From NCBI GenBank assembly GCA_031289775.1, contig JAITOY010000023.1:1-50907 (forward strand): a stretch of 50,907 bases of DNA. The letters are read 5' to 3'. Positions 25,338 to 34,037 of this stretch are shown piece by piece. The notes beneath the pieces were generated by a model that saw only the letters and a list, made by a program, of their open reading frames with translations, was not told the DNA's origin and made no database searches. This stretch comes from Synergistaceae bacterium. GTDB taxonomy: Bacteria > Synergistota > Synergistia > Synergistales > Synergistaceae. Every line of letters begins with the position of its first letter. Within the stretch, counting starts at the first letter, position 1. Both the position numbers and the translations under genes were made by a program.

Positions 25338-26465
25338 ATGGTCGACGAGTTTCTTAACCAGGACGAAATAGACGCCTTGCTGACGGGAGAGCCGGAGGAT
25401 GGCGCCTCGAAAAGCGGCGGCGGGTTGAAGCAGGATGATCTCTCCGTGTTGAATGAGGTTGTCAATATTATAGCCGGCGCGGCGAGCAACGTGATAGGAA
25501 TGCTCGCCGGGCGCGACGTGACGACCAATATCGGCGATCAGGCCGAAGTGCCGCAGAGCGCCGTGGGGTCTGGCATAGACCCGACAAAAGTCTTTGCGTA
25601 CAGCATGACCTTAAACGGTTTGGACGGCGCGCCGGCTAGGCTTTTGACCGGCGAAAAGGGCGCGCTCGCTCTGGCGGATCTCATGATGGGCGGTGATGCC
25701 AAGGAGCTTCCGGCAGAGGCGAATGACCTTTACCTTTCCGCCGCACAGGAGGGCTTGAGCCAGTTGGTTGGGTCAGCCCTAACCAACCTGAGCAGCCTTA
25801 TGGGCGGCGCTCGTATTTCGGGAGAGGATACGGCGTCGGGCTTGGAGGACTCATCCACATGGCTCCCGTTCCCGACGGATCTCGCCGACGCGAACGTTTG
25901 GGTTGGCCGTGTGGATCTGACTGTCGAGGGCGTGGATCCATTTTCTTTGAGCATAGTCCTTCCAGTCTCAGACGCGCTTGGGCTTGCCGCGAGAGTCAGG
26001 GCCGCCATGGAGCCTGAGCCCGAAGCGCCGCCAGCTCCAGCGCAGGCGGCGCCAGCAAAACCGCAGCAGAGGCCGGCCGCCCCTCAGCCGCAGGCAGGCG
26101 GAGACGCCCAGTACGCGATGGCGCCTCGTCCACAGGGCCCTCCAGTGGACGCCCGCCCTGTGGAATTCGCACAGTTGGGTGGTTCAGATTTTGCTGGTTC
26201 TCCGGGAAATATCGATCTAATAGTCGACATACCGGTACGAGTTACTGTAGAATTGGGTCGTACTCGCAAGACGATAGGAGAGGTTCTTGCTCTTGGCCCT
26301 GGATCGGTGGTGGAGCTGAACAAGATGGCCGGTGAGCCTGTGGATGTGCTCGTTAACGGCAAATTGATAGCGCGAGGCGAGGTAGTGGTCATAGACGAGA
26401 GCTTCGGCATAAGGGTGACCGAGGTCGTGAGCAGAGCGGAGAGGATACGCTCTATGGGTGTCTAG
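25338..26465 (+). CDS. fliY: Flagellar motor switch protein FliY (FliN-type C-terminus)
   Basis: FliY replaces FliN in many Firmicutes-like flagella and combines a CheY-P phosphatase-type CheC domain with the FliN SpoA domain. Order: N-terminal peptide F-L-N-Q-D-E-I-D-A-L-L; CheC-like domain (about 30-220) with active-site-like L-N-E-V-V-N-x11-N; a Pro/Ala/Gln-rich linker (about 228-275); and a FliN domain (D-I-P-V-R-V-T-V-E-L-G-R-T, I-A-R-G-E-V-V-V). The second CheC-type helix reads E-G-L-S rather than E-x-x-N, so only one phosphatase site may be active. 375 residues. Confidence 0.92.
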   Translation: MVDEFLNQDEIDALLTGEPEDGASKSGGGLKQDDLSVLNEVVNIIAGAASNVIGMLAGRDVTTNIGDQAEVPQSAVGSGIDPTKVFAYSMTLNGLDGAPARLLTGEKGALALADLMMGGDAKELPAEANDLYLSAAQEGLSQLVGSALTNLSSLMGGARISGEDTASGLEDSSTWLPFPTDLADANVWVGRVDLTVEGVDPFSLSIVLPVSDALGLAARVRAAMEPEPEAPPAPAQAAPAKPQQRPAAPQPQAGGDAQYAMAPRPQGPPVDARPVEFAQLGGSDFAGSPGNIDLIVDIPVRVTVELGRTRKTIGEVLALGPGSVVELNKMAGEPVDVLVNGKLIARGEVVVIDESFGIRVTEVVSRAERIRSMGV

Positions 26466-26551
26466 TTAATAAATCGGCAGATTATTTCCAAAGGTATCTC
26501 GCATATACCTGAATGTGTTGAATAAATGCGTCCAAGGAGGGTATAAACAAT

Positions 26552-26914
26552 ATGGGTACGAAAGTTTTGATCGTAGATGATGCGGCTTTTATGAGAATGA
26601 TGCTCCGCGACATTCTGGCGAAGAACGGCTTCGAGGTAGTTGGGGAGGCCGACAACGGCAAGGTTGCTGTGCAGATGTACGGAGAGCTGAAGCCGGATGT
26701 CGTCACGATGGATATCACGATGCCGGAGATGGATGGAATAGCTGCGGTTAAAGAGATCAAAGCGGCCGACCCGGATGCTAAAGTCGTTATGGTGAGCGCT
26801 ATGGGCCAGCAGGCGATGGTTATCGAGGCGATACGTTCGGGGGCGGCGGATTTCATAGTGAAACCTTTCCAACCTGACAGGGTGCTGGAGGCCTTGGGCA
26901 AGGCGCTGTCGTAG
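26552..26914 (+). CDS. cheY: Chemotaxis response regulator CheY
   Basis: Single-domain receiver that carries the signal from CheA to FliM/FliY. Acidic pocket Asp9-Asp10, phosphoacceptor Asp54 (V-T-M-D-I-T-M-P-E-M-D-G), the Ser of M-V-S-A-M-G and Lys of I-V-K-P-F are all present. At 120 residues there is no output domain. AAGGAGGG precedes the ATG. Its place between fliY and fliO is typical for Clostridia-type operons. Confidence 0.96.
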   Translation: MGTKVLIVDDAAFMRMMLRDILAKNGFEVVGEADNGKVAVQMYGELKPDVVTMDITMPEMDGIAAVKEIKAADPDAKVVMVSAMGQQAMVIEAIRSGAADFIVKPFQPDRVLEALGKALS

Positions 26915-26946
26915 GACGACATAAAGTATCTCATGCTCGAAAAAAT

Positions 26947-27420
26947 TTGGGCGGCGCGGGTTTGAGACTGAGGATCGAAACCGAACTTTGCGTGAAAGAA
27001 CGGGCGTTGAGGCGTCTCTCGGTGGCGACCTTGGCGCTCTTTTTTTGTATGCCCGGGACGGCTGCGTTGGGTGCGGCCAGCGGCGACATAGTTCCGCTTA
27101 CAAGCTATAACGCGGCTCTTGCCGGTTACGTGCTCAGGATGATTCTGGCTCTTGCTCTGCTCGGCGGCGCTGGCTGGGCTGCGGCGAAGTTCCTGCCAAG
27201 GCGCTTTAGAGGCGCCTCCAAAAGCCCTCTTCGTTTGTTGGCAGCTCTCGGAGTTGGGCGGGATGTCGTCTACATCCTTCAGGCCGGCCCCGACGTGATT
27301 GCGCTTTTTGTCGGCAAGACCGGTTCGACGTTGCTCGGGAAGTGGAGCGTGGACGAGTGGGAAGATTACGAGGCGTCTTCCGGCGAAGGCGCACGTTCGG
27401 AAATAGAAGGCGGCGAATAG
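26947..27420 (+). CDS. fliO: FliO-like flagellar biosynthesis protein
   Basis: Small membrane protein that assists FliP assembly in the export gate. There is a probable N-terminal signal or membrane segment (about 23-47), a span at about 58-79, then R-R-F-R-G and the short FliO domain (L-R-L-L-A-A-L-G-V-G-R-D-V-V-Y-I-L-Q-A-G, L-L-G-K-W). FliO is poorly conserved; the call rests on this pattern and location before fliP. The start is unclear: TTG at 26947 (157 aa) has no strong ribosome site and a later GTG or TTG could be used. Confidence 0.8.
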   Translation: MGGAGLRLRIETELCVKERALRRLSVATLALFFCMPGTAALGAASGDIVPLTSYNAALAGYVLRMILALALLGGAGWAAAKFLPRRFRGASKSPLRLLAALGVGRDVVYILQAGPDVIALFVGKTGSTLLGKWSVDEWEDYEASSGEGARSEIEGGE

Positions 27421-27423
27421 CGG

Positions 27424-28230
27424 GTGAATGACGTGAGCTCATTTCGATTTTCTAACAGGGGGAGATCTGTCGGGCTGATTTCGATTTTAGCGGCGCTCCT
27501 GTTTATTCTCTCGTCTCAGGCTGAGGCGGCGCCAGCGCCGAATCTGCCGTCTTTGCCCATACCAGGAATAAACTTCGCGATAGGCGCGGGCGACGGGCCT
27601 CGCGACGTCGTGCTCACGCTCCAGATTGTAGCGCTCATCACAGTGCTGAGCATGGCCCCAGCCATACTCCTGATGATGACCAGCTTCACAAGAATACTAG
27701 TCGTCCTCGGCTTCATAAGGAGCGCGATAGGCGTCCAACAGACTCCGCCGAATCAGGTAGTCTCCTCTTTGGCGCTGTTTCTCACTTTTTTTACGATGGC
27801 GCCTGTGTGGACGGAGATATACGATGGGGCACTCGTTCCTTATATGCAGGAGGCGATCCCTCCGCAGGTGGCGTGGGAGCGCTCGGTGGATCCGGTGCGG
27901 CGTTTTATGTTCGCTCAGACGAGGGAACGGGAACTATCGCTCATGGTGAGGCTCTCCGGAATGGAGGAGCCGGCGAACCAGAACGAAGTTCCGTCCATGG
28001 TTTTGATACCCGCCTACATTCTGAGTGAACTAAAGACGTCCTTTCAGATGGGCATTGTCATATATATACCTTTTATCGTAGTCGACATGATCGTGGCGAG
28101 CATACTGATGAGCATGGGAATGATGATGCTCCCGCCGTCCATGATCTCGCTTCCGTTTAAGCTGCTGCTGTTTATCATGGCCGACGGCTGGAACCTCGTC
28201 GTGGCCGGCATAGTTTCGAGTTTCAATTAG
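27424..28230 (+). CDS. fliP: Flagellar export gate protein FliP
   Basis: Core of the type III export gate (FliP5-FliQ4-FliR1). A signal-like N-terminal segment (about 12-35) is followed by four membrane spans; signature strings I-L-L-M-M-T-S-F-T-R-I-L-V-V-L, Q-T-P-P-N-Q-V, V-L-I-P-A-Y-I-L-S-E-L-K-T-S-F-Q-M-G and M-M-L-P-P are intact. 268 residues. GTG start 4 nt after the fliO stop. Confidence 0.96.
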   Translation: MNDVSSFRFSNRGRSVGLISILAALLFILSSQAEAAPAPNLPSLPIPGINFAIGAGDGPRDVVLTLQIVALITVLSMAPAILLMMTSFTRILVVLGFIRSAIGVQQTPPNQVVSSLALFLTFFTMAPVWTEIYDGALVPYMQEAIPPQVAWERSVDPVRRFMFAQTRERELSLMVRLSGMEEPANQNEVPSMVLIPAYILSELKTSFQMGIVIYIPFIVVDMIVASILMSMGMMMLPPSMISLPFKLLLFIMADGWNLVVAGIVSSFN

Positions 28231-28317
28231 AATTGCCAATGTAGAGGCAGACTGGATTTCAATCTTCACCCTTTAGATCTCTAACCAATAAATCAGCCTT
28301 TCGCGGGGGGGAGGACA

Positions 28318-28587
28318 ATGGAAAGTTTAAGCATTTCAGACGCGATGTCGAGCGCAGTGACCGTGGTGGTTCTGGCAAGTATGCCGGTGCTCCTTATCGC
28401 GATGGGGGTCGGCCTCGTAATAGGTATCGTCCAGACGGCGACGTCCATTCAGGAGCAGACTCTTGCCTTCATAACGAAGATTCTGGCCGTGATAGTGGCG
28501 CTCATGGTGTTTGGCCCATGGATGTTCGCAATGGTTCGCAACCTCGCCATCAACCTCTTCACGAACATGTACAGGTACGTAAGTTGA
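28318..28587 (+). CDS. fliQ: Flagellar export gate protein FliQ
   Basis: Two-span, 89-residue component of the export gate. Spans at about 16-37 and 50-72; conserved G-V-G-L-V-I-G-I-V-Q-T-A-T-S-I-Q-E-Q-T-L. A G-rich ribosome site precedes the ATG. The stop codon overlaps the fliR TTG start (TTGA). Confidence 0.95.
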   Translation: MESLSISDAMSSAVTVVVLASMPVLLIAMGVGLVIGIVQTATSIQEQTLAFITKILAVIVALMVFGPWMFAMVRNLAINLFTNMYRYVS

Positions 28588-29357
28588 ACGAAGCGCTCGT
28601 GAACGTTATCATCATCCACTTTCTGGTCAGCACGAGATTCATGGCGATGATGACGACGGCCACGATTTTTATGCTGCCGTCGTTCCCGAACCAGGCGAAG
28701 TACTGGGTATCCGTCGTACTTTCCCTCATCGTGACGCCGCTTGTGAACGTGACAATCCCTCAAGTTTTCCTCGGGAACTGGGCGTATATCTTCGTGATGG
28801 CTGGGCGCGAGTTCCTTATCGGCGCGTCCATAGGGCTCATTTCCGGCATACCGGCTTACGCGATGCAGGCCTCCGGTTTCATGGACGGTATGTTGATGGG
28901 TTTTAACATGATGAACATGTTCGATCCGCTTTCCGCGACGCAGACATCCGTAATGTCTCAGGTGAAATATTTCATCGCCGTCTGGTTTTTGATGCGGTGG
29001 GACGGCCATATCCTGATTGTCCACGCGCTCGCCGAGAGCGTGAATCTCGTGCCGCCCGGCGTATCGATGTGGCCGCGTGGCGAAATTCCATGGGTCGACT
29101 TTCTTCAGCGGATTTTTGTCATAGCAATGAAACTGAGCCTGCCGGTGTTCGGCGCCGTCCTCCTCGCGGACGTTGGGCTCGGGTTCGTTGCCCGCACCGT
29201 GCCACAGATGAACGTCTTCATCCTCGGCATCCCGCTGAAAATAACAGTCGGTTTTGTAGTCCTTCTGGCGGTTCTTCCCTCCTCGGTTGACATATTCCAT
29301 GAAGAGATAGAGACGGCTGTCGAGTATGCGATAGCTGGCGTTTATTTTTGGCGATGA
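28584..29357 (+). CDS. fliR: Flagellar export gate protein FliR
   Basis: Export gate subunit with about six spans over 257 residues. Features: S-T-R-F-M-A-M-M, F-L-P-S/M-F-P-N-Q, a G-R-E-F-L-I-G-A-S-I-G motif, and L-P-V-F-G-A-V-L-L-A-D. The TTG at 28584 overlaps the fliQ stop and has AGGT seven nt upstream; the frame is open further upstream inside fliQ but that part reads as out-of-frame fliQ. Confidence 0.94.
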   Translation: MNEALVNVIIIHFLVSTRFMAMMTTATIFMLPSFPNQAKYWVSVVLSLIVTPLVNVTIPQVFLGNWAYIFVMAGREFLIGASIGLISGIPAYAMQASGFMDGMLMGFNMMNMFDPLSATQTSVMSQVKYFIAVWFLMRWDGHILIVHALAESVNLVPPGVSMWPRGEIPWVDFLQRIFVIAMKLSLPVFGAVLLADVGLGFVARTVPQMNVFILGIPLKITVGFVVLLAVLPSSVDIFHEEIETAVEYAIAGVYFWR

Positions 29358-30514
29358 CGCCTATCACCCAAAACGCGCGCGTTCGCGCCTTTGACCTCCA
29401 GTTTTTCGCGGGAGAAAAAACGGAGCAGGCGACTCCGCGCAGGAGGAATAAGGCGCGCGACGAGGGACAGATGGCCCGGAGCCAGGATCTCTCAGCCGCC
29501 GTAGTGATAGTGGCCGGGTTGCTCGGGATCTATCTTCTCGCCCTTTTCACATGGGGCCGGCTGATAGGCATGTTCGAGAGCGTCATGGCGCATCTTGCGT
29601 CCGACCAGATGTTCGGAAATGCCTGGTGGGCGCTGCCGCTCGATAGAGGTTTCCGGACATTTTTCGCGGGCTGGCTTCCCATTGGTCTCCTCTGCGCCCT
29701 TTCAGCGATACTCATAATGCTGCACCAGGTCGGATTCAAGATCATAAGCGAGCCCTTCAGGCTAAAGTTTAACAAGTTCAATCCTGTGTCGGGAATGAAA
29801 AAAATAATTTCGGCGAAGTCGCTCGTCGAGCTCGCCAAAGGGATCGCGAAGGCGTCTATTCTCATGTGGGTGCTATACGATGCCCTCAGAAAGGAGCAGG
29901 CTCTTTTCCTCTCTGTGATGATGTTCCCGATAGAGCAGGGGGTGGCGATAGTCATGAAAAAAATATGGGCTCTCGCTTTGAGGATGGCCATATTCCTGCT
30001 TATCATAGGTCTCATAGATTACGCGTACCAGAAGTGGTCCTTCAGCAAGTCCATCCGCATGAGCAAACAGGAGATCAAGGACGAGTACAAGCAGATGGAG
30101 GGCGACCCGATGATAAAAAGGCGCATAAGGCAGAAGCAGAGGGAGCTCGCCCGCAGCCGTATGATGTCGGACGTCCCGAAAGCGGATGTCGTCGTCACGA
30201 ACCCCACCCAGATAGCCGTGGCGGTTCAGTACGACTCGAAGAGTATGATAGCCCCGATAGTCCTCGCAAAAGGGCGCGCTCTTCTCGCGAAAAAAATACG
30301 GGAAATAGCGGAGGAGAACAATATCCCTGTCATAGAGAATAAACCGCTCGCGAGGGCGTTGATGGCACAGGTCGACGTTGGGGAGCCTGTTCCGCAGGAG
30401 CTTTATCGGGCCGTGGCCGAGGTTCTGGCCTTTATCTACAGGCTCAAAGAGGGGCGAACGCCCGGCAAGCCACAAAAAAATCTCGTCGGCGATCGTAACT
30501 CTTCCTCGCGTTAA
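29354..30514 (+). CDS. flhB: Flagellar export switch protein FlhB (NPTQ variant)
   Basis: Controls the export specificity switch from rod/hook to filament substrates. N-terminal cytoplasmic segment D-L-Q-F-F-A-G-E-K-T-E-Q-A-T-P-R-R, four spans (about 48-200), then the charged linker (I-K-D-E-Y-K-Q-M-E-G-D-P) and C-terminal FlhB-C domain. The autocleavage motif, usually N-P-T-H, is N283-P284-T285-Q286 here. ATG at 29354 overlaps the fliR stop (ATGA). 386 residues. Confidence 0.95.
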   Translation: MTPITQNARVRAFDLQFFAGEKTEQATPRRRNKARDEGQMARSQDLSAAVVIVAGLLGIYLLALFTWGRLIGMFESVMAHLASDQMFGNAWWALPLDRGFRTFFAGWLPIGLLCALSAILIMLHQVGFKIISEPFRLKFNKFNPVSGMKKIISAKSLVELAKGIAKASILMWVLYDALRKEQALFLSVMMFPIEQGVAIVMKKIWALALRMAIFLLIIGLIDYAYQKWSFSKSIRMSKQEIKDEYKQMEGDPMIKRRIRQKQRELARSRMMSDVPKADVVVTNPTQIAVAVQYDSKSMIAPIVLAKGRALLAKKIREIAEENNIPVIENKPLARALMAQVDVGEPVPQELYRAVAEVLAFIYRLKEGRTPGKPQKNLVGDRNSSSR

Positions 30515-30587
30515 CGGCGGATATGACGTATAATGCAAAAGGATATAAACTGTTTAGTGAATATTCTTTTGCCCAGGAGCGTGGATT

Positions 30588-32714
30588 ATGGCCGATAGTG
30601 TGGCTTCTTTAGAGGGGAATTTCGTAACAAGATACGCGGACGTGGGGCTTGCGGTACTGCTCGTCCTGGTCATCGTCATGATGATCATCCCTATCCCCAC
30701 GTTCTTTTTGGATATTTTGCTCGCCGCGAACATCGCGTTCGGGGTCGTGGTGATGCTTGCCACGTTTTACGTGACGAGCGCTCTCGATATCGCCGCTTTT
30801 CCGACGATCATCCTCATTGCGACTCTCTTCCGCCTCTCGCTCAACATATCCACGACGAGGCAGATTTTGCTGAACGGCTACGGGGGAGACGTCATACAGG
30901 CGTTTGGCTACTTCGTTGTAGGTGGCAACTATGTCGTCGGCGCGGTCATATTCCTCATACTTATCGTCATACAGTTCATGGTCATAACGCGAGGTTCCGA
31001 GCGCGTCGCGGAGGTCGCGGCGAGGTTTACCCTCGACGCCATGCCAGGCAAGCAGATGGCCATAGACGCCGACTTGAACGCCGGCATGATCGATGAGTCA
31101 GAGGCGAAAAAACGAAGATCCGACATCCAGAGGGAGGCCGATTTTTACGGCGCTATGGACGGCGCGTCCAAGTTTGTCAAGGGTGACGCGGTTGCCGGCC
31201 TTATCATAACGCTCATCAACATCGCGGGCGGCATAGCGATCGGGGTTTTCCAGAAGGAGATGCCTCTCGCGGGCTCGAGCGGAGCGCTCCAGAGGTACAG
31301 TCTGCTCACAATCGGAGACGGCCTTGTGTCTCAGATTCCCGCCCTGCTGTTCTCCACGGCCTCCGGCATCATTGTCACGAGGTCGGCCGGAGAGGGCAAC
31401 CTTGGCGTCGATATGGTAGCGTCGCTCACCAGCAACCACAGGCCGCTTTACATCGGCTCGGGCCTGCTTTTGGCCTTCGCGATGGTTCCGGGGCTGCCAA
31501 CGGTTCCGTTCGCGACGCTTGGCGTCATTCTGGCGGTTCTCGCAAGGAGCGTCTATCGCATGGGGGAGACTCAGATAGCTGAGCTTGAACGCAAGGCTCA
31601 GGGCGGGGCGCCGTCGCACACTGCGAACGGTTCGACCGTCACAGGCGCACATGGCGGCGCTGCGGCGCCTGGAAGCCCTGAAAACGTGCTGCCGCTTTTG
31701 ACGGTCGACCCAATGGAGGTGGAGATCGGCTACGCCCTCATCTCTATGGTCGACCCGGGGCAGGGCGGAGACATGCTCGACAGGATAGGGACGATCAGAC
31801 GGCAGATGGCGATGGATCTTGGGCTCGTAGTGCCACCAATTCGAATACGCGACAACATACAGCTCAAACCCACGGAGTACGTGATACGGGTAAAGGGCGC
31901 GGAGGTCGGCCGAGGCGAACTTCTGCCAGACCACTATCTCAGCATGAGCGTCGACCAGAGCGACGACACGCTCGTAGGCATACCGACTACGGAGCCGTCG
32001 TTCGGCCTGCCGGCGGTCTGGATTTCTCCGGAGGTTCGAGATCAGGCCGAGGCGATGGGCTACACGGTCGTCGACTGTCCGTCCGTTCTCGCGACGCATC
32101 TCTCGGAGGTCATAAAGCGTTACGGCTCCGACCTCCTGACGAGGCAGGAGATCCAAAAACTCGTAGACCTCGTCAACGAAAACAACCCGGCTGTCGCCGG
32201 CGAACTGACGTCAATACTCAGCCTTGGCGACGTCCAGAAAGTGCTTCAGAACCTTGCAAAAGAGCAGGTTCCGATCAGGGATCTCGTCACAATATTTGAG
32301 ACCTTGGCGGACTTTGGGCGATTCGCGAAGGGGGTCGATTATCTCACTGAGCGAGTAAGGGAGGCGCTCTCCCGCGTTATAACGATTCGCCTTCAGGACA
32401 GCGCCGGAGTTCTGTCGGTCTTTGCGATGTCGCCGCGATTGGAGCAGAGAATAAAAGAGTCATTGACAGGGGATCTCAACCAGGGCTGGCAACTTGGGCT
32501 CTCGCCTGCGGACATTCAACAGATCATAAAATCTGCGGCAGCAGCGGCAGAGCAGATGGCTATGGCCGGGCTCACTCCGATCTTGCTCGCCCACCCAGAC
32601 GTGAGGTTTGTCGTCAGAAAAATTTTGGAGGGAAGTCTACCGCAACTTTACGTCATATCCTATAATGAAATTGCTCCGGGCGCACAACTTAAATCATTGG
32701 GGACGGTGGAATAA
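30588..32714 (+). CDS. flhA: Flagellar export gate protein FlhA
   Basis: Largest export gate protein; its C-domain ring docks chaperone-substrate complexes. Eight spans in the first about 320 residues with the FHIPEP family motif (F-P-T-I-I-L-I-A-T-L-F-R-L-S-L-N) and the loop R-F-T-L-D-A-M-P-G-K-Q-M-A-I-D-A-D. A Gly/Ala/Ser linker (about 343-365) leads to the cytoplasmic domain (P-L-L-T-V-D-P-M-E-V-E-I-G, later Q-E-I-Q-K-L-V-D). 708 residues, normal. The 73-nt gap upstream holds TATAAT at 30529 without a recognisable -35. Confidence 0.97.
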   Translation: MADSVASLEGNFVTRYADVGLAVLLVLVIVMMIIPIPTFFLDILLAANIAFGVVVMLATFYVTSALDIAAFPTIILIATLFRLSLNISTTRQILLNGYGGDVIQAFGYFVVGGNYVVGAVIFLILIVIQFMVITRGSERVAEVAARFTLDAMPGKQMAIDADLNAGMIDESEAKKRRSDIQREADFYGAMDGASKFVKGDAVAGLIITLINIAGGIAIGVFQKEMPLAGSSGALQRYSLLTIGDGLVSQIPALLFSTASGIIVTRSAGEGNLGVDMVASLTSNHRPLYIGSGLLLAFAMVPGLPTVPFATLGVILAVLARSVYRMGETQIAELERKAQGGAPSHTANGSTVTGAHGGAAAPGSPENVLPLLTVDPMEVEIGYALISMVDPGQGGDMLDRIGTIRRQMAMDLGLVVPPIRIRDNIQLKPTEYVIRVKGAEVGRGELLPDHYLSMSVDQSDDTLVGIPTTEPSFGLPAVWISPEVRDQAEAMGYTVVDCPSVLATHLSEVIKRYGSDLLTRQEIQKLVDLVNENNPAVAGELTSILSLGDVQKVLQNLAKEQVPIRDLVTIFETLADFGRFAKGVDYLTERVREALSRVITIRLQDSAGVLSVFAMSPRLEQRIKESLTGDLNQGWQLGLSPADIQQIIKSAAAAAEQMAMAGLTPILLAHPDVRFVVRKILEGSLPQLYVISYNEIAPGAQLKSLGTVE

Positions 32715-34034
32715 GTGAAAGTCGAGCAACAAATAGAGTACGAGGCCAAGAGTGACGCTGAGGCGATCCAGGTTGCTAGGGATCGTCTGGGACGCGAAGC
32801 TGTGATTCTTTCCTCCAGGCCGGTGAAACTTGGCGGGATGCTTGGTTTTTTTAAACGAGACGCTCTCTGGATCACGGCTGGAGTTCTAGTGCCGGATCAG
32901 GAGGAACTTCTCAAGGAGTCGAGAGAGCGCATGGTCGCGTTCCAGCACCTTCTGGAAGTAAGGCGCGCGGTTGGTGGGCCGGAAGCGCAGGCACAGTCCG
33001 CCCAACAGGCTTATGCCGAGCCGGCCGCGAATACGGCTTTCTCCTCGCCAGCGGTTGCCGCAGCGCCAGTTGCCGTCGCGACGCGCGTCGTTCAGGCATA
33101 CGAGTCGAACGTGGTTCAGGCGCCGATAGCGACGACAGTAACCGCGACTATGACCGCGCCGCAAAGCGCGTCGACCAAGGACGTGGACGAGATTAAGACC
33201 ATTCTGTCGAACGTGCTCGACAGGCTCGGAGGGGTCGGTTTACCCAGTCTGTCGATGGATGACGATATCGTCGATGGAAGCGCGGAGTCGTTGATTAGCG
33301 CCGGCGTCGACAGGGCTGTAGCGCTCGATATATCTGACGAGTACAGAGAGTCCGGCTGCGCGCTCGGATTTCAGGATTGGCTCTCCGGCAGGATCCCGAC
33401 AATGGGTTCCGAGGCAACAGTCGCGCTTGGAGGGAAGCGCGTATTGTTCGCCGGCCCGACTGGGGTCGGCAAAACAACTACCATAGCCAAGATAGCCGCT
33501 ACTCAGTCGCTCTGGGGGAACAAAAAAGTTGTGCTGATGACGGCGGACACGTATCGAATAGCTGCAGTGGAGCAGCTTCGCACTTATGCGAAGATATTGG
33601 GCATCCCAATCGAGATAACGGCCGATCCGAAGGAGACCCAAGCCGCGATCAAAAAACACAAGGACGCCGACCTGATCCTGCTCGACACCGCCGGGCGCAG
33701 CCATTACGACGGAGAAAGGCTCGACGAGCTTCGCATGTTGTACGAATCGTTTATGCCGGACACCGTACATCTGGTCATGGCCGCTAACATCAAGTACAGG
33801 GATATGTTGAACGTTATAGAGAGGATGGGCGTTGTGCCTATTTCCGCACTGCTCTTTACGAAGCTGGATGAAACGGCAAGCTATGGTACAATATTGAATG
33901 TATTGCACGATTTTAACTTGCCAGTGTCGTTTTTTACTATAGGTCAGAATGTCCCCAATGACATCGAGATAGCGCGAGGAGACAGATTTGTGGATCTTTT
34001 GCTGGACAATGCGTCAATACTTAAGAAAGATTAA
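32715..34034 (+). CDS. flhF: Flagellar biosynthesis GTPase FlhF
   Basis: SRP-family GTPase that positions the flagellum and recruits early components. The N-terminal about 180 residues are variable (Ala/Pro/Val-rich 85-155); then an N-domain (V-D-R-A-V-A-L-D-I) and G-domain: G1 G-P-T-G-V-G-K-T-T-T near 247, M-T-A-D-T-Y-R-I-A-A-V-E-Q-L, L-L-D-T-A-G-R-S-H-Y-D, and T-K-L-D-E. GTG start directly at the flhA stop (no gap). Pairs with flhG just downstream. Confidence 0.96.
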   Translation: MKVEQQIEYEAKSDAEAIQVARDRLGREAVILSSRPVKLGGMLGFFKRDALWITAGVLVPDQEELLKESRERMVAFQHLLEVRRAVGGPEAQAQSAQQAYAEPAANTAFSSPAVAAAPVAVATRVVQAYESNVVQAPIATTVTATMTAPQSASTKDVDEIKTILSNVLDRLGGVGLPSLSMDDDIVDGSAESLISAGVDRAVALDISDEYRESGCALGFQDWLSGRIPTMGSEATVALGGKRVLFAGPTGVGKTTTIAKIAATQSLWGNKKVVLMTADTYRIAAVEQLRTYAKILGIPIEITADPKETQAAIKKHKDADLILLDTAGRSHYDGERLDELRMLYESFMPDTVHLVMAANIKYRDMLNVIERMGVVPISALLFTKLDETASYGTILNVLHDFNLPVSFFTIGQNVPNDIEIARGDRFVDLLLDNASILKKD

Positions 34035-34037
34035 GAG

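Noticed and set aside
26466-26551. Possible leader or riboswitch before cheY
   Set aside because: Only 86 nt with no recognisable conserved RNA motif; a normal Shine-Dalgarno explains the end.
28449-29300. Minus-strand ORF of 283 codons opposite fliQ/fliR
   Set aside because: His/Asp/Arg-rich antisense shadow; no start signal.
31098-32156. Minus-strand ORF of 352 codons opposite flhA
   Set aside because: Antisense shadow of flhA with Arg/His-rich low-quality composition.
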